A stretch of DNA of 64,000 nucleotides from Megamerina dolium (GCA_963854835.1 OY978525.1:29163253-29227252); one strand, 5' to 3'. Shown: positions 1 through 14,092, numbered from the stretch's first letter. The notes: generated by a model not told the origin, from the sequence alone. Made by a program: numbers and translations.

Positions 1-466
1 AATGAAATGTGCCGATATAGTTAATAAATAAATAGTAAAGGTTAATTTAAATATTGTTTAAAGGAATTTTACGAGTGCAAGTTGGATTCTTTAGAGTGTT
101 AAGGATAACTCTAACATATTGCTTGAATGGATGTATGAGAATGTATGAGGCTAGCCAACAATTTTATACCATTCATCCAAGTAAATACGCAAGTGGTTAT
201 GTATTACATATGCGGGTATATCCAAACCAATACCACAATTACAACCAGTAGCTTTCATTTGTAATAAAAGTAGTGCTTGTAATAAGTAGTGTGAGGTGTA
301 CTAAAACGAGTCAATGATTGTAAAATAAAATGTTTCAAGCACACTTTAATGGTGTTGTGATTTTTTTATACCTAGTTGTTTTTTTTTTATATTTTTTTAA
401 TATAATTTTATTTTTATTTTCACGTATACATACATTGTCATAATAAAATCATCATAATCAACATTG

Positions 467-497
<31 letters not shown>

Positions 498-1153
498 TAT
501 TATCATGATTATCATGTGTTTAAGTAGTCAAGCAGACATGCAGGTATGTAGGTAGGTAGACAGATACTAGTCATAGTTAAGGATTTTATGTTTCAATGGT
601 TTTTTGTTGCAATGAGATTTATGCGCTTTGGCACGAATTTTTATGACATTACAAAGTTTACCTCTTATATGCTGCCTATATGGAAAGTTTTACATACAAA
701 AACACACACATATACATATGCTTATGTACCTAAATACTTATATATTATATGAAGGAAGTAAGAGGTGTCTCTGTCTTCTCTTCACATATGCAGTGTTATG
801 CATGTTTGCAATGGAATAGGTAACGTGTGTGTGTGTGTGTGTGTGAGGGCATGTGTGACTAACTTAACTTATGCACAGATTTGCAATTGTTGTTGACGTA
901 ATTTTATTTATTTTTGTTTTTGTTAGTTTTCTTCTCTTGTGCTCTTTCCTCTTCTTCATATCCATTCTCATTTTGCGTATAGTACTTTTTAATTTGAGTA
1001 TCAAATTTAGTTTTACATTTGCATGCAATGTAAATGTAAAATTGTACATACTAGTTCCATGTATGTGCGCAAGCATATTATTTGCACTGAAATGCACAAA
1101 TTTTCAAAAGGAGTTTCAAAACATCAACATATGTGCATTCGTGCATCATGTGC

Positions 1154-1156
<3 letters not shown>
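1..1156. other. AT-rich spacer, no gene recognised
   Basis: No coding exon, RNA gene or transposon is recognised. The stretch contains a (TCA)n run near 468-497, several poly-T runs near 361-400 and a (GT)n run near 827-845. The short open frames are AT-rich, low in complexity and resemble no family I know. Confidence 0.6.

Positions 1157-1249
<93 letters not shown>
1157..1249. repeat. (TA)n microsatellite
   Basis: About 46 uninterrupted TA dinucleotides. Long alternating Tyr-Ile peptides predicted on both strands here are products of the repeat and not proteins. Confidence 0.97.
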
Positions 1250-1250
<1 letters not shown>

Positions 1251-1339
1251 ATGGATCAAAATAAATGAAGCAAATTTTTGACAGCAAAAATAAATTTTAG
1301 ATTTATTTACAGATTTTTCTTTACAGCTATTATATATGC

Positions 1340-2650
1340 TTACATTTTGTATGGGAGCACTCTTATGGTGGGTGGAGATGCGGGGTAAATATGTTCCAAG
1401 AAAATGTTGGTGAGAAAAAATTAATGGGGGTCGATAATACATTTCATTGCATTAGATGCGATTTATGGACAGTTATGCCGATATATTCAAGTGCTTTGAA
1501 GTTCATTTTGTATGCAGACTCAATTAGCGAGTAGAGCTGGGGAGTAAATATGCTTAGGAGACACGTAGAGGAGAAAACATTAATGGTGGTTTGTTCTACA
1601 TTTCACCTTTCTAAGCTCGGTTCCTGTGATCTTTCATCGATTTTCATTTTTAAATAATTTTTGTATGAGAGCTCCCCTTAGGGGTAGAGATAGGGAGTAA
1701 GTATATTTAGAGAAAATGTTTCGGAAGAGAAATTATTGGTAGTCGGTCATACATTTTATAACTCTAGAGGTGATTCATGGGCAGTTAGGAAGATTTTTGT
1801 CGATTTTTAAGTGTTTTGCATTTATTTTGTAAGGGACTTCTTTAATGGATAGAGATAAGAAGATAAAATGTTTTGAGGAATGTTTCGGAAGAAAATGTAA
1901 TTGGGATTAGTTATAATGTCGTTTTAATGTCGATTTTTGGAATTATTTGTAGATTTTAAGTATTTTGCGTTCATTTTGTATGAGAGCTCCTTAAGTGGTA
2001 AAGTTGTGAAGTAAGTATGTTCGTAGAAAATGACGTAGAGAAAAAATGAATACGGTTTGGTCATATATCTTAATGCTCTACAGGCGATTCTTGTGCAATT
2101 TTGAAGTTATATGACGATTATTGAATGTTTTGCATTCATTTCGTATGGGATCTTCCTTAATGGATAGAGATAAGAAGATAAAATGTTTTGAAGAAATGTT
2201 TCGGAGTAACAAGTAAAAATTTCAATTTCTGGTATTATTGGCCAATTTTTATGTATTTTTGCGTTTATTTTGTATGGGACACCCTTTAAAGGGTAAGCAT
2301 GTTCGGAGAAAATGTCGGGTAGAAAAAATTAATGAGGTTTGGTTATACATTTTAATGCTCTAGATGCAATTCGTGGGACGCTATGGAGATATTTGTCGAT
2401 TTTTAAATGTTTTTCATTCATTTTGCATGGGACACCCCTTAAGGGATAGAGGTGGGGAGAGTAAAAGTTTGGAGGAAATGCATCTGTTAAAAAAAGTGAT
2501 GATGTTATTTGTCGATTTTTAAATGTTTTAAGTTCATTTTATATGAAAGCTTCCTTAATGGGTAGAGTTGGGTGTAAGCATACGATTGGAGAAAATGTCG
2601 GGGTAGAAAAATCGTATGTTTAACCATTTTAGAGGTGAGTTCGTGTAATT
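1340..2650 (+). repeat. Degenerate ~155-bp tandem array, locus 1
   Basis: About nine diverged units follow one another. Each has a core like TTTTGTATGGGAGCTCCCTT, then GGTAGAGATGGGGAGTAAG, GAGAAAATGT, a GTCATACATTTT block, and a closing TTTGTCGATTTTTAAGTG. Cores lie near 1345, 1506, 1659, 1825, 1974, 2139, 2268, 2421 and 2537, giving spacings of about 116-166 bases. No frame stays open across units, so this is non-coding repeat DNA. The same unit occurs at 16545-17220 (opposite strand), 29590-30200, 53540-58255 (interrupted) and 61425-62460. The origin is unknown: it may be an old satellite or the inside of a dead element. Confidence 0.85.
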
Positions 2651-4617
2651 TATTTCTATCCGGGATTAGGATTTGACAAAAACTTGTTTTCTTGAAAGAA
2701 AATGCTTGAAATTATTTAAATTTTATATTTTTTCGTTGAGCCAGTTCTTTTAAAAATATCACCCTCCTTAATGAATTATACTCGTATACTTATGATTAAA
2801 ACATAGAATTTACTTATGCCGCACACATGTGTCACGCATTGAAGCCATTGTATTTTATATATGATACCTAGTGGATGGGTAGATGGTGGTGATTGCATGT
2901 ACTTATTTATTTTGTATATAAACTATATGCATGTTTTTACCAATAAGTTGGTATTTGGTGCTTCAAAAATGCGTGTTTTAAATAATTAAATAACGTTAAG
3001 CCTAACTTTTGCATGACAAAGATTCTTAATTATATAAAAATTGTTTGATTTGAACAGATTGTTCTACTTTTAAAGATGATTTATTTTTCAGCACAAATCG
3101 TTTTTAGAGACTTTAGAGGAAATTTCTATTTAATTTAGTCTAACATATTTGAATGGAAGAACTTATATTGCTCTAGAAGTTTGAAATTAGGGATATAAAT
3201 TTATTTTTGAGAATTTCCAAAGACATATTTTAGACCCAGGATTTTATTCACATTTGAAAAAAATTAGAATTCGGAGGATCTCTCGAGCAAAATCACTAAA
3301 AAGCATATATATATTCAATAATCGCAACGTTCATAGAAGCAATTAGAAAAATTACATTCAATTTTTATTTATGTACATATATTTGCTATGATACATATGC
3401 ACTTATGCGTACTTATAAATATTAAATGTAATAAATTAAACCATTATGTAACGAGTATCTACAGAAAATGTTTATCCTTGTCAATGAGTTCCCACATAAA
3501 TAAAATTTGATATAGTACATAAAGCATAATGTTTATATGTATATTCTATATTTATACAATATATATACATACATTATTTATTATGTTATTTGCTTCTATG
3601 AAATATGTACAACTATATTTCAATTGCTTAAGCATAAAACATTTAATTGTGTATAGTTTAAAAGGGGTGGATAGTTGGGAAAGGACATTCTTATATAAGG
3701 AAGTATTACACATATGTAAGATAGTAAATACGGTTCTGCTTATAGTATGATATCAAGTAAATAAACTAAATTTCGCCCATCACTTTTGTTGATATTGCAT
3801 TATAGATCATAATATATGAGTTTATTTTTAAGTTTACGCAACAGACTTATCGTTTCTTTCTTCCTAAGGACGGATGTATGTGTGCTCACGTATGTATGCA
3901 TTTGCTACATACAATTCGTACATTGTTATTTTTAGTATTTTGAAACTTCAGAATAAGGCAAGTATGCTTAGATATTAACTCAGTTCGAATAGAATTTTCA
4001 ATAGAACATAAACATAGAAATAAATCATATGCATTCTTGACCATTTAAGTGTACGTAAACATACACATATATCTCATATATAGGACATGTATACGCATAA
4101 ATATGTATTGTGTAATAAAAATGGATAATTTAAAAATATACAATTTTTATGTTGATTTTCTGAAACAACAATTTATGCATGCGCTTACATTTAGAGAAGT
4201 AGTTACTAGCAACAAAGATGAAAGCATGTAATAAGTATTTAACTAATGATGTATGAGTGAGACTAAAATTCATATATGAAGTTGATTTTGTTGGCAACTT
4301 AAAATCTAAAAAAAATGTTTTGGAGAAAATAGTAAATTTAAATTTTGGTAGTAAATTTATATATTGCATATGTATATGTATATATTCTTGCGAGTCATGG
4401 AACCGCACTTATTTGACATAAGGAGCTTAGTTTGTGACATTTATGCTAGTAGTAATAGTGTAATAGTAGTAGTAGTAATAATTTCGACCAAAACTATCAG
4501 AAATTTATATAAATTGATTTTTTTCGAGATGCTGAGCATTTAAAATTATGTCAAAGGAACTGAATCCTAAACGTGAAGTATTATGGAGAGCATTTAATTT
4601 TTGCAATAACGAACCCA
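2651..4617. other. AT-rich spacer, no gene recognised
   Basis: Nothing supportable was found. The stretch is typical dipteran spacer with many CATACATATGTA-like runs and a short (TAG)n run near 4440-4480. The open frames of 60-92 codons are AT-rich and resemble no known protein. Confidence 0.6.
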
Positions 4618-5206
4618 GTATATTTCTTTAAATGTGGCCTTGGGCCGAGCTTCTCTTTTAATAGTGCTATGCGTGTTAAAATTTGGACAGTATTAGAAGG
4701 GACCTACTTATATTAGCCGGCACCGAACGGCAGAACCCTTTGTGACATCACTTTTTCTGAGCATTGTCACAGAGAAACATTTAGAGCAAATTGTTACTGC
4801 CGGAAGAATTGTCAATTGCTTGCCGACATGTGGGTTGGTTGGTTGGTTGAAGTGGTGACTCATCCATGAGTCCAAATAGCGCTTACGCACCGTTTTGTTA
4901 CCACACCCTCGCTTCCAACTGTTCGTTGGGTTGTTTGTGTGGGCAGCACGGTTAAATCCAGTTCGTGCTGTTTAGGAGGTTGCTGATGGTTACTTCCGCC
5001 AACTAATCAATGATGTTGAAGAGTGGTTTACCTAGGTATTTACAAAGGAACTGGAAGACCGTTTCCTTTTCTTCCACTTGGTTACAACTGTGACAGAAAT
5101 CGTTATGGGACATTCCCACCCATGTACATGTGGGTACTGCTCGAAAGAAATATATTTTCATTATTAAAGTTGTGTATAGCCAACGTACTAACCATTGAGC
5201 CACGTG
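4618..5206 (-). mobile_element. tRNA-derived SINE copy 1, split by an insertion
   Basis: A minus-strand copy of the SINE seen best at 58497-58858. Matching blocks are GGACAGTATTAGAAGGGACC, TAGCCGGCACCGAACGGCAG, TGACATCACTTTTTCTGAGC and TTGCTTGCCGACA on the plus strand. They resume after an insertion as GTGGGTACTGCTCGAAAGAA. The tRNA-like head is at the high-coordinate end. Its A-box-like TGGCTCAATGG lies on the minus strand at 5192-5202. The B-box segment is missing, as in the copy at 51322. The 3' end near 4630 carries a small deletion. The body is interrupted at 4835-5125. Confidence 0.8.
4835..5125 (-). mobile_element. 5'-truncated non-LTR retrotransposon 3' end inserted in the SINE
   Basis: A 291-base insertion flanked on both sides by the 9-bp duplication ACATGTGGG (4826-4834 and 5126-5134), the expected mark of target-primed insertion. 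On the minus strand it encodes the extreme C-terminus of a non-LTR reverse transcriptase. A cysteine cluster FCHSCNQVEEKETV is followed by FLCKYLGKPLFNIID, a premature stop at about 5003, then a tail ending in NSTNWI and a normal stop. The 3' UTR ends in a (CCAA)n tail (TTGG on the plus strand near 4835-4848), as in several R1/LOA-group elements of flies. Clade assignment is tentative. The fragment is dead, since only the last ~50 codons remain. Confidence 0.75.
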
Positions 5207-8200
5207 ATCCTGTGTATGACCTGCATTAATTTTGGAACTATCTACGAAATGATTTTAGTATCCTTGCCACTTCCAAATTTGTATTTTATATTTAAACAAC
5301 AACAACATCTCATGACTGTCACTACTGGTATAATTTGGACCCAGCGACTGCATGGATTAAGTATGAAGTAATTTTTAAAATAACATCGAAAATAATGATG
5401 GCCAAATAAATGCTGCCTGTGTGTACATATTTTCTGCAATAATGTTGAAATAAATTTCTGGTGTCACTTTTTCGAAATGAAATTGAAATTGTGTCGAATA
5501 AAGAAAGTAAAAAAATTCAATTTTTGACATTATTCCAGCAAATATTACGTAAAACTTTCGATATTAATGCAGTACATCGGATTTACATTAAAACTAAATT
5601 TTTTTTAGAGATGACGTTATCGCCAAGCTTTTGTTTTCAAAAGTCCATTACTTCGCCAGCAATATGGGATATGATATAGTTTTATTGAAGCCAAATATCT
5701 TCTACACCAACGTTGTATATCGTTGTTCAATACTCTGTAATGGACTCCATTGAAGATTAACTTTTCGATAGGTTTCATTTTTGAAGAAGTGTGATTCTAT
5801 GTTGAGATCGACTCTCAGGTTGCAACAAAGAGTAAATTTTCATAATGCATTAATAGTTCTTCAATCTGTGCTTTTTTTGATATTTAGGTCTGCTTTCTGA
5901 AGCAATAATTTTAGATTATGCCTTCAGGCCACAGAACGTAGTTCAGAGCACATTTTCAGAATGTATCAATAGTTCTTCGATCTATTTTGAATTAAAGTAA
6001 CTTTAGATGTGACAATTTTGTGTATTGACAAAGCCAACAATTTTGCAAAATAGATTGACTACCAAATCTTCAAATACCGGCTAACTGAACTTAAATCTGG
6101 TACTGAAAGACCGTAAATGATGATTCTTGCTCAAAATATAGCACAAAGTTAATTTACCATATATAGGTAAGCTTCATCTGGTGTCGGTGGAGATTTGGTA
6201 AATGTAAACCTCACCTCAACAGTAGCAATATACTCTTCTGTTAGCCATTTACTCATTCTGGTTGTTGGCCATAAGCAACTTCGCAGCTCTTGATGTTGTA
6301 TTGATTATTGTTGGTGGGGTATTACTTTTTAGAGCTTTGTGAAAGAAAAGTTTTTAGGGACTATGATTCTCTGCTGTGAACCGTTTGCTTATTACAGTCA
6401 CTGATTTTGAGTCCAAAATGGGAGTACTACATAAATGCTAAAAATAGCTTCGCATGAAGGCCTTCTACAATTACTTTATATATGAGCAATATAGTGACAG
6501 TATTCAACATTTATATATGCAAATTTGCCTAAGAATATTTGGACTTTGTTGCATATTCTCACTTCGTATAGATGTTATTGTCTTAATAATATTGTTATTG
6601 TTGTTGCCGATGTTGCTGTTGTTATCATTCCTTTGAAGTCACTTCATTGCTTTATTACTCTTTTTTATACTAGTGTAGTGGTGATGGTTGGTGATGTTGG
6701 TGTTACAATGCATATAGTTGCATTAGTTAGTACGTTTACTTGCATCCAACCCAAATTGTGTTCTTTGAACTTAGTCTTGTTAAAATTTGTTTGTTTTAGA
6801 AAAAAATAAGCTTCATAAGTGTACTACACAAGAAACAGCAACAACAAGAGCAATTTAGTTATACGAGTATATTATGTACATACATAAGCTACAGCCACTA
6901 CTGTAGCTGAAGCTACTCAAAATCTTACTAACATATTTGAATACATATGATAGAATATCTAAGTAAATATATGTAAATCGTATGTAAGTTTTTATGTCTA
7001 TACACACATGTGTATGTTTATCAAAAGGATGCTGAACTTTAAATTGACGTTTCATACTTTGTCATCTCATTCTTATCTACGTATATATGGTATGTACATA
7101 TATGAACTATGCTATATGTAAGTAAACTACTTCAAGCAATGCTTTTATTAAGTTATTATTTTTTATTGTATTTATATACACACATATATAAATACATATG
7201 TATGTTGTTGTATAAATAAAATATGTTTATATTTATAGTTGTCCAAAAAATTTTGTAATATGTTTTTATTAGAATATGAACATTGCGTGTAGGAGTATGC
7301 AAATAGATACTTGTTTGTAAAAGGAAATAGTCATAGTTAAATTACTACTGGCAATTTAAGTATTTAATATAAATGGTTTTAATACAATTTTATTTCTTGT
7401 GAATATTTAATCTGATATGAACATGAATAAACAATTCCATTTATATAGATAGGCATATTTTCTTATACAATGACCATCTATTTTATTCTACATAGAATAT
7501 CAATATTTTTTATGACTTTCAATTTAGTAATAATTTTGTATATATCACATAAAAAATTGTTTCTATGGCCATTTTCTACCATTTGAGAAAGAAAAGTGTT
7601 GTGCCTACTATAATTAATGATATTAATTTTTACAACTTGAATGTGTAAAAATCAACATCATGTTTTTTATACATTAATTGTGTAGAATTACACAATATCT
7701 TTATGCTAATTATAAATTTTTTTCTAAACAAACTTTATGCTATATACAAGCAATACACCTTCCTAAGCAAATATTGTGCAATGTGCACATATTAAACAAT
7801 TTTAGTGCAATTTTAAACAATGTTTGTTTAAAAGTCAATCCATGCACATTTAATATATAAACTTCAATATAGTGCATAAATTTGTATGATAATTCCAAAA
7901 TTTTTGTTAGTAATTGTACAAGCATTATTAAATTACACTCCTCAGACCTTCCTGCGGTGTTACATTGGATAGAAAAAAATTGTATACGTTTGAATAAGTC
8001 AACATTATTTTTCTCTTATTAAGGATTCTTGCTGTTACATTTGATTGTAAAACTTAATTTTTATTCAAATCTTTAAATCTCTTACCGACATTGGGAATAA
8101 TCAAAAATAATTTGAGAAATATGCCTGAGTTAAAATTAATTGCAAGATTCACAAAAAAATTCCAAACAGGCCAGCTATCGAGAAATCTACATTTCATCGC

Positions 8201-8224
8201 AATTTTGTGTCTATTCATGGAGAG
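5207..8224. other. AT-rich spacer with scattered TCGA...ATT motif copies
   Basis: No gene is recognised. A short stretch near 5380-5570 holds copies of the motif family described at 8225-9070 (for example AATAATGTTGAAATAAA and TTGTGTCGAATAAAG). The rest is AT-rich, with open frames up to 94 codons that look random. Confidence 0.55.
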
Positions 8225-9070
8225 TTTATTTTATGTTGTTGATATCTCTGATGTACTGAATTAATGTCGAAGTTTTGTTTTGCAATAATGTCGAAATTCT
8301 CTTTTGCATATATGTATAAACATGTATGTTTTGATAGTATTATTTAGTATTAACAGCAATAATGTGAAAATTAACATTATTGCAAACGAATTTTATCTTC
8401 GTTCTGAAAGTACTTAATTAATGTCAACACATTTTTTGGAAAAATGTCGAAATTCTCTTATATTGAGAAAATTTTCCAAAATTTGTTTTAAAATTTTGGC
8501 AATAATATCGAAGTAGCAATTATTGTAAAATTTTATTTCCACATTATTGCAAAAGATTTTACCCTAATGTACTGAAATAATGACAAAATCATTTTGCAAT
8601 GAAATCGAAATTTTCTTATATGAACAAAAAAATTGTTCGACGTTGTTATTAAAATTTTGAAATAATGTCGAATTTGCAATTTTTACAAAGTCACACTTTA
8701 ACAATTTTGCAAACATATAATATTTTCTAATCTCTGAGGTACTGAATTAATATCGAAATTTTTTTTGCAATTTTGCAATAATGTCGACATTTTCGTAATT
8801 TTATTCGGAATTTGGTAACGATGTTGAATTTGTTTTATTTTAAACAGAAAAATCATGTCGTCAAACCATTATTTTGCGAAATTTTATTTCGACCTTATTG
8901 CAATTATATCGAAACCATGTTTGAAATAATATCGAAAATTTAATTCCTTACATATTTTTTGTGCCTGGTATCATTTCATTTTTGTTTGATTGCAATAATA
9001 TTGAAAAAGTGTCCCAACAATATTCGACATTATTCCAAACAAATTTTCGACATTAATTCATTTGATGTTA
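8225..9070. repeat. Degenerate ~160-bp array of TTGCAATAATGTCGAA motifs
   Basis: The motif TTGCAATAATGTCGAAA and its reverse complement TTTCGACATTATTGCAA recur more than a dozen times with decay. A longer phase marker like GTACTGAATTAATGTCGAA lies near 8255, 8412, 8573 and 8740, giving a tandem spacing of about 156-166 bases. Both orientations occur inside a unit, so each unit could fold on itself. Related blocks occur at 5380-5570, 23205-23310, 26725-27365 and 52150-52275. I do not recognise the family. Confidence 0.7.
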
Positions 9071-10248
9071 ATTCCTATATACATACATATATAAAATCAA
9101 CTACACAGCAATAATAATATCGTTAAGTTGTTACTCAAGGAAAAGCCAACCCATAAAGAGCGAAACAATAGGAAATTCACCACGAACAATAAACAACACA
9201 CACAAGGTAGAAGAAATAAATAAAGGATAATAAAAAAAAAAATATATTGCAATGTTTATATCTTCCTGATGCACATAAAACTATCAATTTATTGCTCAAA
9301 TCGTAATGTTGTTTCCTCTAGCGAGCTTCAGCATCCTACTCTTCTTCATTCTCTTTCTCTATCTTCGAATATTGGTATACACACTCATACTTGTATGATA
9401 CTTTCAAGTTAGGAGAGAAAGAGAAAGAGAGAGAGAGAGAGACATAGTGGATGGGCTTCTTTAATTTTCGTTACGTTTGTGGCTTAAGTTTCATGTCCTT
9501 TTTTTTCTGATTTCTTACAATATTTTTTTTTTTTACTAATGCATGAATATGTGGACATCAGGAAACACATATGTACATATAAATACAGTAGATATCCTTC
9601 ATCTATAATATAAGTACAAATTGTATATACCTTGTCCATATACGTATATATTGTGCTTTTCTTACCCTATATGAAGTTGAGAAAAAATATGTGATGTATA
9701 TATAAGGAATCACCAAAAGTGTAAGAATTACTTAGACTATAATAGTATGACTGAGCAAGTTGCATTTAATGCTTATGTGTTCTGTATGTGCTCTAATGGT
9801 AAATATATATTTGGCAGCATTTTGGGCGCCATCATGACGAGACAACAGGCAGCGGGCGGTGGGTGTTTGGATGCATTTTGAATACATTTATTATTATTAT
9901 TTTTTTTTTGGCGCTTGTACATACATATACCGAATGATGATGGTAAGTGAGATAAATGAATTTAGCTGGTGGAATGCTATGTATGATATGAATTGTTTGT
10001 CTATCAGTGTAGTTGAGATGGAGGTTTGAGATATAAATTCGTACAGAAAAACTACTACATTCAGATATAAATACTATATATAAATAGTGATTGTGCATTT
10101 GTTTAGCATTTGTAGTTTGAATGTATGCAACAACACATAATCGATAGAGGGAGTTGAAAATGCACAAAATTACTCATTCATTCATTTGTTCATTCAATTC
10201 GTATTTTAGGTGTGTTCCATAATCTAAATAAGTATGTAGGTAGTATGG

Positions 10249-10336
<88 letters not shown>

Positions 10337-13086
10337 AACTATTATAATCATCATCATCATTATCATCAAGAACATCATAGCAATCATCATGAATGTTGTC
10401 TTTGTCATGCAGGACATGGTAGTGTTTTTTTGCTTTCGTCATTGATATTTTTATGTGTAATGTGATAAGAAATGAGTGAATTTTTATCAAATCATATAAT
10501 AATTTTGTATAAAAATATAGCAATTTTTTCTCATCACATTTACACTTGGCAACAATATTTCTTGATTTGAATTGATTTTAAATTACATTGCATACCGTGT
10601 ATGGTCACTGTGGACTATGCAATTGCAGATTTGTATATACATGGCTATTCACATTAATAAAAATTGCCATATATATGCATACAGTATATGCCTGCAACCA
10701 CAACATGACGCATGTTGCATGTGAAAATTATAGTTGTTTTAATTGCATGTAGCAACGAATAGTATGAGTGTATATACAATGTAAGGTACATGGTGTGTTG
10801 TTAATTAAAAATGTTAATATTGTATTTACGTAGAAAAATATTGTTGAGATTACTTTTTTCAGGATTTATCATAAGCAAATAATTTCATGGAAATTCGTTG
10901 TATTGTAGCATTTATTAGTTAGACTATATACTAGTTTTTCATAATCAAATTATTAATAATTCTACACAACAAAAACAAAAAAATAAAAAATAAAAAATAA
11001 ATAATAAAAAATAAAAAAAAAACAAAAAAAAAATAAAAAATAATTAAAATAAAAATACCTCTTTTCACGGCTTGGAGTGACATTTATCCTTTAACTTTCA
11101 CATATAATTGAAGCATTATCTTACGATTAAAAATATCTGGTAAACATTTTATTAAATTCTTTGCTCAAATCCCTTTCCATCAAGCAGTTATTCATTAACA
11201 TTGCTGATTGAATTTGTTCTGTTTTGATTGAATTTTTCTTTAAATCAATTAAATTAAAATAAATTACATAAATTTATTAGTATTCTTCATTATTCTGCAT
11301 CTTCAAAGACATCCACTTTCAATAGTGGTAAGGATAAATTGTGTCATCTTAGAATCAAAGTTTAAAAAATGTCAAGAAATTCAACAGATAACCCCACTAT
11401 TGCGTAAAAGTCTCCCATAGGAGAATAAAATATATAAGCGACCCCAATTAATTCTTCCGCACCATAATTTTCCACGATCATATTTAACATCCATCGACAT
11501 CACTTAAGACGATCTTCAAGAAAATTAATATCGCTAGCATGTTGGCCCAAGAGGAATAAATTTGTGAGTGGCCACATTAATTTTATCCACCCTGGTTGTG
11601 GGCTGTGTACCCAGGAACAAAAACTACACTACATCATCTAGGAGTGAATTAATTCGTGAGGTGGGCGTGTTGAACAACGCAGTTATATTTTTTATCACGT
11701 GGAACATAAATTACATTTTTATATGTTACTTACTTACTTACTTACGAATCACATCACATTTACTATTTTCGGTCATAGTTTACATGGAAATGTTACAATG
11801 TTGTATATTCCCACTTGACACATATATGTATACAAACTCATAAAAGCATAAAATATTTTGTTTTTCTGCTGATGCTTTTATATACGTAACAATACATATA
11901 TTTTCTCATGAAGAGCATAGATCACGCTGGCGACAATTACCGCGTGCGCGATAAAAACCGCTGGAAATTTAACTACATGCAATTGTCGTTTACTGCTGTT
12001 ACAACAGGATTGATGCAGTCAGTATCGAATATGTGCTGATGATGTGGTGATGATGGTGGTTGAAAAATATGTATTTATCATTTTCATAATCTTATTGTTG
12101 TTTTTATCATGTTTTATGTTATTGTTTTTTGGATTGTCGTTGGTACTGTGGTTATTACCATTGTATTTTATTGCAATTTGGCACGTTCATTGAGAGAAGA
12201 ATAATTTTTAATTTCATTTATTTTTATTTTATTTGATTATTTTCCCTCCTTTTTTGTATTTTTGTTGTTGCAATAATAATGATACTTTACTGTGTCTTAT
12301 GCACATACATAAGCATACACGAGTATGTGTTAAATTAAGTGTGAAGTGAAGTAGACAAGCATATGATGCAAGGTCTGATGAATGGTCTCTGCTTTGCTAG
12401 TTTTACTGATGAATGAATGAATAAATGAATGACTCAACGAATGTATGAATGAATGAAAATATTTTAATGCAGTGCCTAGCACTTTTTGTGCATTGTGATG
12501 CAGATAAGAAGAGTGCTTCATGATAAAGTGTGGAAGAACAATATTAATACAATGAAAATAAGAGATGAAGAAATGTTAAATATTGTATTATTTTGTATTT
12601 GAATATACTCAGCAGTGTCAAGTTGTATCGTTGCATTGCGAAAAATGCCGCTCTTATATTTACACAATGTGCGTGGCTGCATGTCTATGGATCCATAAAC
12701 GATGGAAATTATACTTGAGCACGGTTCAACAATATTGACAAATGACAAATGATTTACATCTGTAGGTATAATATACATATGTATGCGAATATATATTATA
12801 TATGTATATGAGGATGGTGATGATGGTGATATTTATTATTATTGCATATTCATGCCCATATACATACGTATGTACGGATGTTTATAAATGAAATGTTATT
12901 GTTTTGCTCATTTCTTTATTTTGATGAATTTTTTATTTTTTTTTATTACTAGCTTCACTAACCTGTAATGTAGATGAAGGGATGGATGTCTGTCTAACTG
13001 GCTGACTTCTCTGACAATGACTTTAAGAATTGCTCTTATTGAAGTAGTCTGTTTGGGAGTGAGTTGATGGCATAAAGAGAAACATT
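9071..13086. other. AT-rich spacer with simple repeats
   Basis: No gene is recognised. It contains a GA-rich tract at 9413-9444, poly-T near 9522-9535, the (TA)n tract annotated separately, an A-rich low-complexity run at 10969-11060, ATC/TCA triplet runs near 10345-10370, and ATGAATGA-type short repeats near 12407-12455. Open frames are short and unsupported. Confidence 0.6.
10254..10332. repeat. (TA)n microsatellite
   Basis: About 39 TA dinucleotides, uninterrupted. Tyr-Ile open frames here on both strands are artefacts of the repeat. Confidence 0.97.
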
Positions 13087-14092
13087 AAAAAATGACCTTA
13101 CAGTCGGCTAGGGCCGACCAAATTATACCCTGCATATGTAGGTGTATATATATATAAAGTTTGCTCGAATATCCATCTTTTTCTTTTATTTCCACTATTT
13201 TGTATGGGAGCTGCTTTAAGATGTAGGCGTGGCTCACCAGTTTTTGAGGAACAATTTTTGCTTATAATACTAATCTACACGTAAAATATGGTTGAATTTG
13301 ATGAAGTATTTTGTAAGTTATGGGTGTTTTAAGGCGTTTTTAAGATAATTCCAAGGTTTAGTAGTGGGCGTGGCTTGCCTCATTCTTATAAATCTAATTA
13401 TATTTACAATATTTATCCACACCTTAAATTTGGTTGTCCTACGCTGACTAGTTCGTAAGTTATATCGGCTAAAATTTGTTTTCCATTTTCGCAACTTTGT
13501 ATGGTAGCCCCATTAAAAAGTGGCATGTTGTTGTTTGTTGTTTTATAGTTATTCTAGACAGAAGATTATAGAAGTTACAGCTGTTTCAATTTAAAAGAGG
13601 TACAAACACTTTGTATGGGAGCTACTATAAAAAGTAGGTGTGTCTCGCCCACTTCTGGCAAGGTTATGTAGTAGTATAATGTAACTCCATGTGCCAAATA
13701 TTGTTGTCCCAGATGGTATATCAAGTGAGTATAACTCAAGTTAAAGATTTTGAAAATTCCGAGGTTAGTCGCTTTGAAGGCTTGGTGTGGGTGGTGGCTA
13801 TTGACCGATCATGCCCAATATCAATACCCTCTGTACCATTGGATCATAGGTTACTTATACCAAATTTCGTCAAAATAGCTCAATATTTGCTCAAGTTATC
13901 GTGCGAACCAGCCAGGTGACAGACAGACGGACGGACGGACGAACGGACGGATATCCTTAAATCGAAAATTTAAACGACGCTGATCACGAATATATATAAT
14001 TGTCTATATCTCTGGAGATTCCTTCAAGTGGTTACAAACATCTGACCGAAATGAATATACCTTGCATATTACATTATGCAGGGTATAAAAAG
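13087..14092 (+). mobile_element. Repeat element copy A (GGCGTGGC/GGACGGAC family)
   Basis: A 1-kb non-coding element. It starts with ACAGTCGGCTAGGGCCGACC and TTATACCCTGCATATG, and ends with GCATATTACATTATGCAGGG plus TATAAA. The two ends share an inverted TATACCCTGCATAT. Inside are about four modules carrying TTTGTATGGGAGCT and GGGCGTGGC-like cores at roughly 114-150 base spacing, a block reading ATTGACCGATCATGCCCAAT, and a short (GGAC)n tract near 13930-13950. The same ends and order recur in copies B and C at 38400-42717, where more internal modules are present. The 76-codon frame at 13689 is not conserved in the other copies. It is most likely a non-autonomous mobile element, but mechanism and family are unknown to me. 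Confidence 0.75.

Noticed and set aside
13689..13919. 76-codon frame in repeat element copy A
   Set aside because: The corresponding DNA in copies B and C is interrupted by stops and shifts, so no conserved product exists.
13918..13955. GGAC repeats (also at 38540 and 42560) as a CRISPR-like array
   Set aside because: They are simple tetranucleotide tracts without spacers, in a eukaryotic repeat element.
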